Below are positions 35,883-44,714 of a stretch of 64,000 nt of DNA, one piece after another. The stretch's first letter is position 1, and each line of letters opens with the position of its first letter. This stretch comes from a bacterium D16-50 (GTDB lineage: Bacteria > Bacillota > Clostridia > Lachnospirales > Lachnospiraceae), in assembly GCA_003612485.1 (NCBI GenBank), contig RAZA01000016.1:20375-84374 (forward strand), given 5' to 3'. Below the pieces are notes generated by a model. It had not been told where the DNA came from, did not search any database, and saw nothing but the letters and a program-made list of their open reading frames with translations. The position numbers and the translations under genes are program-made.

Positions 35883-36634
35883 TCAATGCAGATCTGAATG
35901 CGCGAAACGCAGATATCCCACCGCGCATGCCACCACAATCAGCGCTGCGGCAAAGAAACCGTATTTAAAATACGAAAGGGTAAAAACCGTTTCCGGCAGC
36001 CCCCAGAATTCCACCTTCTGCATCACCATCAGGGGCTCATATTCCAGAAAGCCCAGAAAGCCGGTTCCGCTCTCCCTGTAAGCGTCCAAGACAATGGCCA
36101 GAAACAGCCACAGCTCCCCCGCTATCATGGCCACCGTCTGGTTTTTGCAAAACATGCTTATGGCTCCCGCTATGGCCACATAGGCCATAAGCTGCAGCGC
36201 CATCATGGCAAACACCCCTATCAGCGTCCCTAATGGCAGGGCTGTATTGACCTCTCCCCGAGAGAGGATACGCACCGCCACGAAGAAGATAAAGCCCAGC
36301 ACATAAAGACAAAAAACAAACAGCATCTGGGCAAACAGCCTTGACAGATAGTATTTTACCACATTTACGCCCACAGAGAGCACATTTTGTACCGTTCTCA
36401 TGGAAAAATCTTCGTTGATCACATATGCGGTGGCAAGAATGGTCAAAATACAAAAGGTTCTGCCGGTAACGTAAAAAACAGCAGATACTCAAGGATGGGA
36501 TACCGCGTCACCGCACCCTCATAGCGGCCGCTTACCGCAGCCGCTCCGCTGATCCCAAAGGCAAAAAGCGCCACACCCCATATCGCCCGATAATATCTCA
36601 TTTTCGTCAGTTCCACTGCCATCAGCTTTCTCAT
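35883..36634 (-). pseudogene. ABC-2 permease interrupted by a frameshift
   Basis: The first frame (36634 to about 36443) reads MRKLMAVELTKMRYYRAIWG and breaks off after YLLFFTLPAEPFVF; the rest continues in another frame from about 36472 as YVTGRTFCILTILATAYVIN to the stop at 35883. Joined, they give about 250 residues that align with the intact neighbour permease (RTVQNVLSVGVNVVKYY against GTMQNTLSCGVGRLRYF). The break is at a run of six A's on the plus strand (36473-36478); one more base would restore the frame. Could be a true mutation, slippage-based switching or a sequencing error. Ribosome site GAGGTG at the 5' end is intact. Confidence 0.82.
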
Positions 36635-36681
36635 GCCCGCACCTCGTCTCCATTTCTATCTGCACTTCATCTTTGGCCGCC

Positions 36682-37431
36682 TCAGTCTATGTCACGCCTT
36701 AAAAACACAAATACTGCAGCCCCCAGAAAAACAATTCCCATAGCCGTGCCCTGAACGAAAAGCCCGGCAAACTCAGGAGTCAAAACCTTCCCTGCTACTG
36801 CCATGTCGTACATGCGGATTACCGCCGGCATCACTCCCTGATAACCCTGCCCATAGTTCATGACCATGAACTCCCCCATGGTGGCCACGGCTCCGGAGAA
36901 ATACACCAGCGCCGGCCTTTTCACGGACACCGCAACCAAAATAAAAAGGGCGATATATACGCACAGAAGGAGGCAGGTGCCCCCGTGAAAGGCCAGATTC
37001 ACCAGCCCGAAATTCGGATAGGCATCGGAATAGGTTCCCGGCCTCCATCCCCTCACCGCCGTCCTAAAACATATGAACTCCCCCAGACAGAACAGAAATA
37101 TCAGCAGATCTATAACATATACGCATACTGCCTTTACGGCAAAATACCTCAGGCGGCCCACTCCGCAGCTTAAGGTATTTTGCATGGTTCCCTGCCAAAG
37201 CTCCTGTGTGAACACTGTCCCCGCCACCGGGGCCAGAAACATCACCACAAAAGTTCCTGCAATTCTCATATAGGCAAAGGAGGAGGTATATCCATATAGA
37301 TTCATCACCAGATCCTTCTCGCTGTTGAGCATGCCAAACAGAGCCACAAAAGCGGCGCTCACCCCCCAGAAAAGCCATATGGTCTTGTTATACCTTATTT
37401 TCAGCAATTCATTCTTGAACAATTCCCCCAT
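36682..37431 (-). CDS. ABC-2 type transporter permease
   Basis: 249 residues, six predicted membrane helices. N-terminus MGELFKNELLKIRYNKTIWL followed by the first helix, then MRIAGTFVVMFLAPVAGTVF, a cytoplasmic TMQNTLSCGVGRLRYFAVK segment and C-terminal FLGAAVFVFLRRDID. This is the pattern of lantibiotic/bacitracin export permeases (EpiG/BcrB-like size class). It is paralogous to the frameshifted permease immediately downstream; together they would form a two-permease complex with the ATPase upstream. Start has GGGAGGG. Confidence 0.88.
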   Translation of the reverse strand: MGELFKNELLKIRYNKTIWLFWGVSAAFVALFGMLNSEKDLVMNLYGYTSSFAYMRIAGTFVVMFLAPVAGTVFTQELWQGTMQNTLSCGVGRLRYFAVKAVCVYVIDLLIFLFCLGEFICFRTAVRGWRPGTYSDAYPNFGLVNLAFHGGTCLLLCVYIALFILVAVSVKRPALVYFSGAVATMGEFMVMNYGQGYQGVMPAVIRMYDMAVAGKVLTPEFAGLFVQGTAMGIVFLGAAVFVFLRRDID

Positions 37432-37443
37432 GATACCCTCCCT

Positions 37444-38292
37444 CTATTTTCCCTCTGCCTCTGTCCCAACCGTACCGGCACTGCTTCCTGCGGCAGATCC
37501 GCCCGGCCCCCAACCATTTCCGTTGTCCCCGGCTCCCCGGCGCTCTGCCCCCCTGTGCTCCAGCAAAAGCTCCACGAAGTAGTTCTCCAGATTGATTCCC
37601 CGCTCCTGACACACCCGGCCGATCTTCTCTCCGGAGATCACCTCCAAAAGCCTTCCCCGGTCCAGAAAGCCGTATTTGGTGGCAATCTGCGCCATCTCCG
37701 CCAGATTATGGCTGCTGAACAGAATGGTCATCTTTCTCTCTTGATTCAGCTTCAGCACAAGCCTGCGCAGCTCCATGACCCCGATGGGGTCCAGACCAAT
37801 GGTGGGCTCGTCCAAAATGATAAACTCCGGATCTCCCACCAGAGCCATGGCCAGCCCCAGACGCTGCCTCATACCGAGGGAAAACCTGCCTGCCTTCTTG
37901 TCCGCGGCCTCAGCCAGCCCTACCAGCTCCAGAATCTCCCTCAAAGCCTTTTTCGGCTGCCCTCCGAAATCCATGCCCAGATATCTGCGCTGTACGTCCA
38001 AATTCTGCAGCGCGGTCATATTTGCATAGAGAGCAGGATGCTCAATCAAAGCCCCCATCCGCCGGCGCATGCTCTGAAGCTCCTTCGGGGAGGAGGCGCC
38101 GAACAATTCCAGCTCCCCCTCCGTAGGGCGTATCAGGCCGCAGACCATGCGCATGAAGGTAGTCTTTCCCGCTCCGTTGGCTCCCACGAACCCAAAGATG
38201 TCTCCTTTCTGAATGGATAGGGTGACATGATCCACCGCGCACACCTTATGATACCGCTTCGTCAGCTCCTTCGTCCTTAAAATCGTTTCCAT
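37444..38292 (-). CDS. ABC transporter ATPase (BcrA/lantibiotic-export type)
   Basis: 282 residues. Walker A GANGAGKTT, signature FSLGMRQRLGLAMAL (the FSLGMRQ variant is typical of BcrA-like ATPases), Walker B FIILDEPTIGLDP, H-loop SSHNLAE. The core ends near residue 245 and is followed by a Gly/Ala/Ser-rich tail without structure. First gene of the minus-strand run leading through two permeases to the sigma factor. Such systems export or shed antimicrobial peptides. Start has GGGAGG. Confidence 0.93.
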   Translation of the reverse strand: METILRTKELTKRYHKVCAVDHVTLSIQKGDIFGFVGANGAGKTTFMRMVCGLIRPTEGELELFGASSPKELQSMRRRMGALIEHPALYANMTALQNLDVQRRYLGMDFGGQPKKALREILELVGLAEAADKKAGRFSLGMRQRLGLAMALVGDPEFIILDEPTIGLDPIGVMELRRLVLKLNQERKMTILFSSHNLAEMAQIATKYGFLDRGRLLEVISGEKIGRVCQERGINLENYFVELLLEHRGAERRGAGDNGNGWGPGGSAAGSSAGTVGTEAEGK

Positions 38293-38448
38293 CTACATAC
38301 CTCCCGTCCTTCATGATCCGACCATTCCGCAACATCAGGGCCCTGCCCACCTTACCCGCTGCGACGCCCCCTCTACACTGTATAACGGATCAGACCCTCG
38401 AATTGTGCGCCTCTTGATACAGAATATCTACCTCTTGCACAAAACGCA

Positions 38449-38518
38449 TTTACAAATGCAGATTATTCTGTATACTGAAAATATGGGCCTGCAGCGGTCC
38501 GGTATAAAAGGCAGGCCC
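38449..38518 (+). promoter_or_regulatory. Promoter and 5' hairpin of the ABC exporter operon
   Basis: -35 TTTACA (38449-38454), 16-base spacer, -10 TATACT (38471-38476). The predicted transcript opens almost at once with a perfect 8-bp stem gggcctgc (38485-38492) / gcaggccc (38511-38518), which could stabilise the mRNA. The rest of the 278-base gap 38293-38570 shows nothing further. Confidence 0.65.
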
Positions 38519-38570
38519 TCCGCGCCATAGGTATTTCATGGGCGCCAAAACACATAGAAGGGACATCATC

Positions 38571-40394
38571 ATGAAGCGAATTTTTAAGGCCTATCAGGAT
38601 CTGGTGGGCATCATTTTCCGGGAATCCCGAAGCCTCGTTTTTCTCACTGTTGCCTGCACCGTCCTATGCGGCATATTGACCCCTCTCAGAATCTATATCA
38701 ACCAAAACGTCTTCGACGGCGGGCTGGCGGTTGCAAACGGCGCCATGGCCTTTTCGGACTATGCGGTCTTTCTGGTTCTTTTCGTCATAGCAGCCATCCT
38801 TCCCCAGATTGCGGACGGTCTGATCTATAATTTCGTGGAACCCCGTTCCCTGCTGATCCTAAGGACTGCCTACAGGGCCCGGATGCTCTGCAAGCTAAAG
38901 ACCATGAAATACGAGCATTATGAAAATGAGAACTCCGTGGAGATCATCAACAAGGCCTATCATAGGGCGGAGAACTCCGCCAGACATCTCTGGCCCATGT
39001 ATTTCTATTTCAGCGGCGCGGGCCTGATTGCCAGCATAGGCACTCTGACATACATAGCCAGCATTCGCTGGTGGTTCCTGCTCACGGTTCTGCTGCCCTT
39101 CTTTGCAGAAACCTATGTCTGCGCAAAAACCAATTTCAATATCTATGAAGAGCTTGAGACCTTCTGGAAAAAAGAACGCAGATACGGCATTCTGGGCAAT
39201 TACCTGAAATCAAGAGACTACACAAAAGAGCTGAAGGCTTACGGAAATTCCGACTACCTCATCCATGTCTATACGGACCGGCTGAATGAGCGGAACAAAG
39301 ATTACGAATCCTATTTTTTCAAAAATCTTCGCAGGATCCTGACGGGAAACAACATCACAAAGCTGGGCACCATCATAAATGTGATTGTCCTATTGATCCT
39401 ATTCGGGCAAGGTCAGCTTTCCATAGGCCTTTTCATAGCCATGACCAATGTGATGTTCGGCAATGTCTACAATAATCTGGCATATTCCACAGCCGTATTC
39501 AAATGGTCCGGCATGCACATCAAGGCCTACGAATATTATGACAAATTCTTTGACCTTTCCGACGAGCCCCTAGGCAGCTCCACAGCCCTGCCGGAAACCT
39601 TCGACATCGAATTCAGGGACGTGTGGTTTCGGTATCCCGGAACGGACAGAGACATTCTCAAGGGCCTGACCTTCCGCATCGCGGACGGAGAAAAGGCTTC
39701 CGTGGTAGGCGCCAACGGCGAGGGCAAATCCACCATGATCAAACTGCTGCTGGGACTTTTTACACCCGACAAGGGACAGATTCTGGTGGGCGGCAGAGAT
39801 TTGGCGGACTTCCCCCTGTCCCTGCGCACAAAGATCTTTGCCCCGGTCTTTCAGGATTTTTCCAGATACAGCATCACCATACGGGAAAATATCGGAGTCG
39901 GGGACATAGACCATTTGGATCAGGAAGATAAGATCAAGGCGGCGGCAAAAAAGGGAAAGGCCGATCTCTTTGCGGAAAAGCTGGAAAAGAAATACGACAC
40001 CCTTCTTGGGCGGGATTTCAGGGACGGCGTGGATCTCTCCGGCGGCCAGTGGCAGAGAATCGCCATATCCAGAGCATTCATGGGCAACAAGCCCATTCTG
40101 CTTCTGGACGAACCCACCTCTCAGCTGGATCCCATGGCGGAGGCAGATCTGTATCAGGAATTTGCCCACATGGCAGAAAACAAAACCGCGCTGTTCATCA
40201 CCCATAGGCTTGGATCCACCATGATCACCGACAAGATTCTGGTGATACAGGACGGGAGGATCGCGGAAGCCGGCAGCCATCAGGAACTGACGGCCATTGA
40301 CGGTATCTATTCCCGCATGTTTCAGGCCCAAAAGCAGTGGTATCAGCTCTCCGAACACGACAAAGGAGCCGCTGAAACGGAGCCGTCTCTATAA
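38571..40394 (+). CDS. ABC exporter half-transporter (permease-ATPase fusion), subunit 1
   Basis: 607 residues. Six-helix export domain (about 1-330) followed by the nucleotide-binding domain from about 350. Walker A GANGEGKST, signature DLSGGQWQRIAISR, Walker B ILLLDEPTSQLDP, H-loop FITHRLGS. The start at 38571 is set by AAGGG nine bases upstream. Followed after 24 bases by a second fusion of the same kind; the two probably form a heterodimer. The class includes multidrug, lipid and peptide exporters; substrate cannot be read from the sequence. Confidence 0.93.
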   Translation: MKRIFKAYQDLVGIIFRESRSLVFLTVACTVLCGILTPLRIYINQNVFDGGLAVANGAMAFSDYAVFLVLFVIAAILPQIADGLIYNFVEPRSLLILRTAYRARMLCKLKTMKYEHYENENSVEIINKAYHRAENSARHLWPMYFYFSGAGLIASIGTLTYIASIRWWFLLTVLLPFFAETYVCAKTNFNIYEELETFWKKERRYGILGNYLKSRDYTKELKAYGNSDYLIHVYTDRLNERNKDYESYFFKNLRRILTGNNITKLGTIINVIVLLILFGQGQLSIGLFIAMTNVMFGNVYNNLAYSTAVFKWSGMHIKAYEYYDKFFDLSDEPLGSSTALPETFDIEFRDVWFRYPGTDRDILKGLTFRIADGEKASVVGANGEGKSTMIKLLLGLFTPDKGQILVGGRDLADFPLSLRTKIFAPVFQDFSRYSITIRENIGVGDIDHLDQEDKIKAAAKKGKADLFAEKLEKKYDTLLGRDFRDGVDLSGGQWQRIAISRAFMGNKPILLLDEPTSQLDPMAEADLYQEFAHMAENKTALFITHRLGSTMITDKILVIQDGRIAEAGSHQELTAIDGIYSRMFQAQKQWYQLSEHDKGAAETEPSL

Positions 40395-40418
40395 TAACAC
40401 TCTCAGAAAGGCAACGAC

Positions 40419-42395
40419 ATGAGCAGACAAGGACATCGGAAAAATAACCGGGACAAAGAGAACGATTCAAAAGCCCTCTACCAAATCAAATTTCAGGACA
40501 ATACCGCAGCCATGGAAAGGGACATCCTAAAGGAGAACCCCGCCAGACTCTCCTATCTGGCAAGACTTTTTCAATATGTCTTTTCATCGGCCAAACTTAT
40601 GTGCGGCATCTTTTTAGGCCTTGCCGTGCTCCTGAGCCTTATGCAGCCCGTGACCGCCTTTCTGTGGGGAAAGTATGTGGACGGGGCATATGCCTATTCG
40701 GACTCTGTCAAAAACGGCCCTCTGGCTTTGCTCTCTTTGATAGGGCTGGCCTTTCTGTTCTGGCTGACCCGGTTTCTTGGCGACCTCCTCCAAGGCTATC
40801 TGTACGGCGGGGAGGACATACAGCGCCTGAGCAGGGTGCAGGATCATAGGCTGCAGGAAAAATTTCAGGCCAAACTCTTTGAAAAGATCGCAAAACTTTA
40901 TCCCGACTACATGGAGGTTCCCAGAATAAACGACATGATCAGCCGGTGCTTCAATTCCATGGGAGGAGAATGGAGCTCCCTCCAGAGGGGCGTCATGATC
41001 GAGGGCTACGTCATAATCGCAAAGCTTGTCTCCGTGGTCATGGTGGCTGCCTCCCTCTATATTTTCCATCCCCTTCTGTGTCTGGCGGTGCTGATCGCCC
41101 CCATTCCCACCCTCTATACCTCCTATGTGGGAAACAAGCTGGACTTCAAATTCCGCCGGGACAATCAGGAGATCTGGCGGGAAGCCGACTATTATCAGAG
41201 CCTTCTGCTGGGCAGCTCCGCAAAAGAGATCAAGGCCTTTCACCTTTTCGACTTCTTCTTCGGTAAATGGAAAGCTCTTGCGGATGATTATGTCATCAGA
41301 GAAAAGAAAAATCAGCGGAACATCTTTCTCCTCGGCACCGCCAGCGGACTCGTGGCCAACTTTGCAAACGCAGGGGCGAACATTCTGGCAATCGTCCTGC
41401 TGACCCAAAACAGCCTTTCCGTGGGCGCTCTGGGGGCCGTGTTCGCCCTGATCGACACACTCATCGGCAGCACCTCCCGCCTTTTTAGCTCTATCGCAAA
41501 TTTCCTTTCCAAAAAGAACGAGGCCGCCCAGTTTTTTGAGCTGATCGATCTGCAGGAGCAGCTCATGGAGGGCAGGGCGCGGACGGCAGAGCGGGAAAAC
41601 ATCCCCGCAGGCGGCAAAGAGCCGGTTCAGGATTGCGCCGGCACGCCTGCGGACAGCGTGGAAGCTCTGGAGGCCTTCAATGTCAGCTTCCGTTACCCTT
41701 TGACCGATCAATACCGGATCAAGGAGGTCAGCTTCCGCATCAATAAAGGGGAAAAGGTAGCCTTCGTGGGGGAGAACGGAGCCGGAAAGACCACCTTCGT
41801 CAAGCTTCTGACCGGAATGCTGGCTCCCTCCGCAGGCCGTATACTCCTAAACGGCAAAGGCATGGAGGATCTGGGCTATTCGGAAAAATACCGCTCCCAA
41901 GCCTGCGTGTTTCAGGATCCTGCCCGCTTCCACTCTTTCACAGTGGCAGACAATGTGTTTCTGGGCGATGTAAGCAGAGAGCCCAATGAGGAACAGATCG
42001 ACGCCGCCCTCTCCTTCTCCGGCTTTCAGGGCGCGGACAAGACCGCTCTGCTGGGGAAGGACATCGGAGGAACCGATTTGTCCGGAGGCCAATGGCAGAA
42101 GCTGGCCATCGCCCGGGCCTACTACCGGGGCCGGGACTTCATGGTGCTGGACGAGCCCACCAGCAATCTGGACCCCATTGCAGAGACCGAGATTTTCCGG
42201 AAATATCTGGCCATGGCCCGGGGAAAGACGGTGATCATGGTGACACATAGGATCAGCGTAGCTTCTCTGGCTGATAGAATCGTGGTATTCCGGGAGGGCA
42301 GGATCACAGAGGACGGCACCCATGACGAACTGCTGGCGCAGGGAGGGGAATATGCAAGGCTATATTCCACTCAGGCCCAGTGGTACGATCGGTAG
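40419..42395 (+). CDS. ABC exporter half-transporter (permease-ATPase fusion), subunit 2
   Basis: 658 residues. A hydrophilic N-terminal extension (about 1-50, SRQGHRKNNRDKENDSK) precedes the six-helix domain. The NBD has Walker A GENGAGKTT, signature DLSGGQWQKLAIAR, Walker B FMVLDEPTSNLDP and H-loop VTHRISV. A linker of about 35 residues rich in Glu, Arg and Gly sits between the two domains. Both subunits share the GGQWQ signature variant, supporting a matched pair. Ribosome site AGAAAGG. Confidence 0.93.
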   Translation: MSRQGHRKNNRDKENDSKALYQIKFQDNTAAMERDILKENPARLSYLARLFQYVFSSAKLMCGIFLGLAVLLSLMQPVTAFLWGKYVDGAYAYSDSVKNGPLALLSLIGLAFLFWLTRFLGDLLQGYLYGGEDIQRLSRVQDHRLQEKFQAKLFEKIAKLYPDYMEVPRINDMISRCFNSMGGEWSSLQRGVMIEGYVIIAKLVSVVMVAASLYIFHPLLCLAVLIAPIPTLYTSYVGNKLDFKFRRDNQEIWREADYYQSLLLGSSAKEIKAFHLFDFFFGKWKALADDYVIREKKNQRNIFLLGTASGLVANFANAGANILAIVLLTQNSLSVGALGAVFALIDTLIGSTSRLFSSIANFLSKKNEAAQFFELIDLQEQLMEGRARTAERENIPAGGKEPVQDCAGTPADSVEALEAFNVSFRYPLTDQYRIKEVSFRINKGEKVAFVGENGAGKTTFVKLLTGMLAPSAGRILLNGKGMEDLGYSEKYRSQACVFQDPARFHSFTVADNVFLGDVSREPNEEQIDAALSFSGFQGADKTALLGKDIGGTDLSGGQWQKLAIARAYYRGRDFMVLDEPTSNLDPIAETEIFRKYLAMARGKTVIMVTHRISVASLADRIVVFREGRITEDGTHDELLAQGGEYARLYSTQAQWYDR

Positions 42396-42407
42396 GGCCG
42401 CGGCCAT

Positions 42408-42442
42408 ATGGCAGAGCCGCCGTCTGTTTGCTTCTCTGCCAT
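42408..42442. other. Hairpin after the ABC exporter operon
   Basis: ATGGCAGAG (42408-42416) / CTCTGCCAT (42434-42442), a perfect 9-bp stem starting 13 bases after the stop. No U-tract follows directly, so an intrinsic terminator is only likely by position. Confidence 0.45.
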
Positions 42443-42480
42443 GTAAGCTCTGCCAAAAACGGCGCTGTTGTTTTCCTAAG

Positions 42481-42513
42481 CCTAACCAAAAACTAATAAA
42501 CAGCTGTTACAAT
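42481..42513 (+). promoter_or_regulatory. Putative response-regulator direct repeats and -10 upstream of module 1
   Basis: Two 11-base units, CCTAACCAAAA and ACTAATAAACA, are followed by TGTTACAAT with a -10 of TACAAT (42508-42513). The same 11-bp periodic motif is found at 44631-44674 and 55267-55288. Suggests autoregulation by the OmpR-type regulator (inference). Confidence 0.4.
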
Positions 42514-42547
42514 GGCATATACTATCATAAATTCAGGAGACCTGTAT

Positions 42548-43216
42548 ATGCATAAAAAAATATTGATCATCGAGGATGAGGCCGCCATACAGAAAATACT
42601 GTATGAGCCTCTGGCCTTTGCAGGATATGAAGTGACCGCGGCGTCGGACGGACTAGAAGGCATCAACACATTTCATAGGCAGGATTTTGACCTTATCTTA
42701 TTGGATATCATGCTGCCAAAGATCGACGGGTACACTCTATGCGAAATGATACGGCAGGAATCGCAAATCCCCATCATTCTTCTCACAGCCCTCGACACGG
42801 AGGAGAACCAGATCAAGGGCTTTGACAAGCTGGCCGATGATTACATCACAAAACCCTTTTCCATAAAGCTCCTGCTGAAGCGTGTGGAAGCGCTTTTGCG
42901 CCGGACAGCACCGGATGGGGCATCGGACAAGCTCCGCTATCGAGAAATCGTTTTGAGCGAAACAGAACGCAAAGTTACCGTCTCCGGCCATGAAGTGCCC
43001 CTTACACACTTGGAATTTGAAATCCTTTTGCTGTTTCTTAAAAACAGAGGACGTGTGTTTACAAGGGACGACCTGCTCAATCTCGTCTGGGGATACGACT
43101 TTGCAGGGGATGAAAAGGGTGTGAATTTCCATATCATGAATTTGCGCAAAAAGCTTCATTTGAACTATATTGAGACTGTCAGAGGAGTAGGATATCGGAT
43201 TGCGAAGGAAGATTAA
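42548..43216 (+). CDS. OmpR-family response regulator (module 1)
   Basis: 222 residues. Receiver domain with acidic pair ED (9-10 region), phospho-acceptor Asp53 (LILLDIMLP) and the conserved Lys in DDYITKPF. The C-terminal winged helix carries LTHLEFEILLLFLKNRGRVF and the closing TVRGVGYRI. Start at 42548 set by AGGAGA eight bases upstream. The 3' end overlaps the kinase start by 17 bases. Controls the downstream permease-permease-ATPase set, most likely in response to antimicrobial peptides or cell-wall damage. Confidence 0.95.
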   Translation: MHKKILIIEDEAAIQKILYEPLAFAGYEVTAASDGLEGINTFHRQDFDLILLDIMLPKIDGYTLCEMIRQESQIPIILLTALDTEENQIKGFDKLADDYITKPFSIKLLLKRVEALLRRTAPDGASDKLRYREIVLSETERKVTVSGHEVPLTHLEFEILLLFLKNRGRVFTRDDLLNLVWGYDFAGDEKGVNFHIMNLRKKLHLNYIETVRGVGYRIAKED

Positions 43217-44579
43217 AAACAGCTTGAGCTTAAAGGTTTTTTTATGGGTGTTCTCTGCCCTCATTATATGCAGTACGCTGATCTATGGAATTGTATTGAC
43301 GGTTCTTCCAAGACAGTATCAGTTTACTTCCAACAAGCAGCTCTATTCCAACACCCAAATCCTTGTTTCAAGGCTGCAGGACATGAGCTATGAGGATGCT
43401 GTCAATGAAATATACAATTTCTGTATTGAAAACAATTCCGCGGCAAAACTCAGAAGCGACAAGGAAACTGTGAGCTTCGGCGCCATCAAGACCTCTCCAG
43501 CCAATACAAATGTCACAGTCTCAAGCATCACAACATTCATTACTTTTGCGCACAGCGAGACAAAATATACATTTGTGATATCTTCTCTGTCGCAGACTGC
43601 CGATCTCATTGTAATTCTTATGTTCCGTTTCCTGCCTGCCGTCCTTTTCATCATAATTCTGCTGTCGGCTTTCAGCGCCTTTATCTGCAGCAGGGTTATT
43701 GTCAGCCCCATTGCCAAAATCAGCCAGATTTCCAAGAGGATGACATCGGTTGATACGACTTGGAAATGTGACATAAAGAGCAATGACGAAATCGGCGTGC
43801 TGGCGTCGAGTCTGAATACAATGGCAGGCCGCTTGCAGGAAACCATTGAAGAATTGACAAATGCCAACAGCCGGCTCACTGACGACATGGAAAAAACCAA
43901 GGCATTGGAGGAACAGCGCAGGAATTTTTTTGCGGCAGTCTCCCACGAGCTGAAAACGCCTCTGACCATTTTAAAGGGACAGCTGGAAAATATGATCTGG
44001 GGATACGGCGATTACCGCAACCATGACAAATACCTGCCCGAAGCGCTGAAATCCACTGAGGACATCGAGCATCTTGTGAAGGAGATCATTGCCATCTCCA
44101 AAACACAAAGCATGGACCTGCAAGGGACCCTGCAGGAGATCTCGTTAAAGCAATCCATCCATGACGCAGTACAGACAATTCTGCCCCTCGCTCAAAATAA
44201 GGACATTGAGATACACCAAAAGATCGGCAAAGATAGGGTGTTGTCTGTCAATGCCGGTCTCTGGCACAAAGCCTTATCCAATATAATCGGAAATGCCGTC
44301 GGACATTCCCCCGGCGGCGAAGCGGTTTTCATATCCATGCAGTCATGGGAAAGCAGATATGTTCTTGTAATCGAAAATACAGGGACCGCCATTCCCAAAG
44401 AGGATCTTCCGCAGCTGTTCACGCCCTTTTATCGGGCGGACAAATCAAGGAGCAAGGCTACCGGCGGCAGCGGTCTGGGGCTCTACATCGTGAAAACAAT
44501 CCTTGACCTGCACGGCATGGCCTACGGTATCAAGAACACGGACCGGGGCGTAGCCTTTTTCCTCTATATAAACGAATAG
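43200..44579 (+). CDS. Sensor histidine kinase (module 1)
   Basis: 459 residues from a TTG start inside the regulator gene. TM1 about residues 12-34 (LKVFLWVFSALIICSTLIYG), an outer domain of about 110 residues, TM2 about 140-162, then HAMP (SRVIVSPIAKISQISKRM), HisKA with FFAAVSHELKTPL and ATPase motifs NIIGNAVGH and GGSGLGLYIVK. The large outer domain distinguishes it from the intramembrane BceS-type kinases usually paired with FtsX-like transporters. Partner of the regulator it overlaps. Confidence 0.93.
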   Translation: MRRKIKNSLSLKVFLWVFSALIICSTLIYGIVLTVLPRQYQFTSNKQLYSNTQILVSRLQDMSYEDAVNEIYNFCIENNSAAKLRSDKETVSFGAIKTSPANTNVTVSSITTFITFAHSETKYTFVISSLSQTADLIVILMFRFLPAVLFIIILLSAFSAFICSRVIVSPIAKISQISKRMTSVDTTWKCDIKSNDEIGVLASSLNTMAGRLQETIEELTNANSRLTDDMEKTKALEEQRRNFFAAVSHELKTPLTILKGQLENMIWGYGDYRNHDKYLPEALKSTEDIEHLVKEIIAISKTQSMDLQGTLQEISLKQSIHDAVQTILPLAQNKDIEIHQKIGKDRVLSVNAGLWHKALSNIIGNAVGHSPGGEAVFISMQSWESRYVLVIENTGTAIPKEDLPQLFTPFYRADKSRSKATGGSGLGLYIVKTILDLHGMAYGIKNTDRGVAFFLYINE

Positions 44580-44593
44580 CGGTTCCGTTTTGC

Positions 44594-44628
44594 AAAAAGC
44601 TGTCGGCTCCTGCCGGCAGCTTTTTTGC
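44594..44628 (+). terminator. Rho-independent terminator after the module 1 kinase
   Basis: Stem aaaaagctgtcggc (44594-44607) / gccggcagcttttt (44612-44625) with a TCCT loop, running into six T's. Symmetrical enough to work on both strands. Separates the two-component genes from the transporter genes. Confidence 0.82.
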
Positions 44629-44630
44629 AG

Positions 44631-44685
44631 CCTAATCAAAGTCTTACAAAAAGCAAATTAAAATCTAATAAAGATACTGTATAAC
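44631..44685 (+). promoter_or_regulatory. Direct-repeat operator and promoter of the module 1 transporter
   Basis: Four consecutive 11-base units: CCTAATCAAAG, TCTTACAAAAA, GCAAATTAAAA, TCTAATAAAGA, then TACTGTATAAC containing a -10 TATAAC (44680-44685). No good -35 box, as expected of an activator-dependent promoter. The 11-bp phasing suits binding of OmpR-type dimers on one helix face. Confidence 0.5.
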
Positions 44686-44714
44686 GGACTGTAGAAAGGA
44701 GCTGATTGATTTAG

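Noticed and set aside
43200..44579. BceS-type intramembrane-sensing kinase
   Set aside because: The protein has an outer domain of about 110 residues between its two helices, which BceS-type kinases lack.
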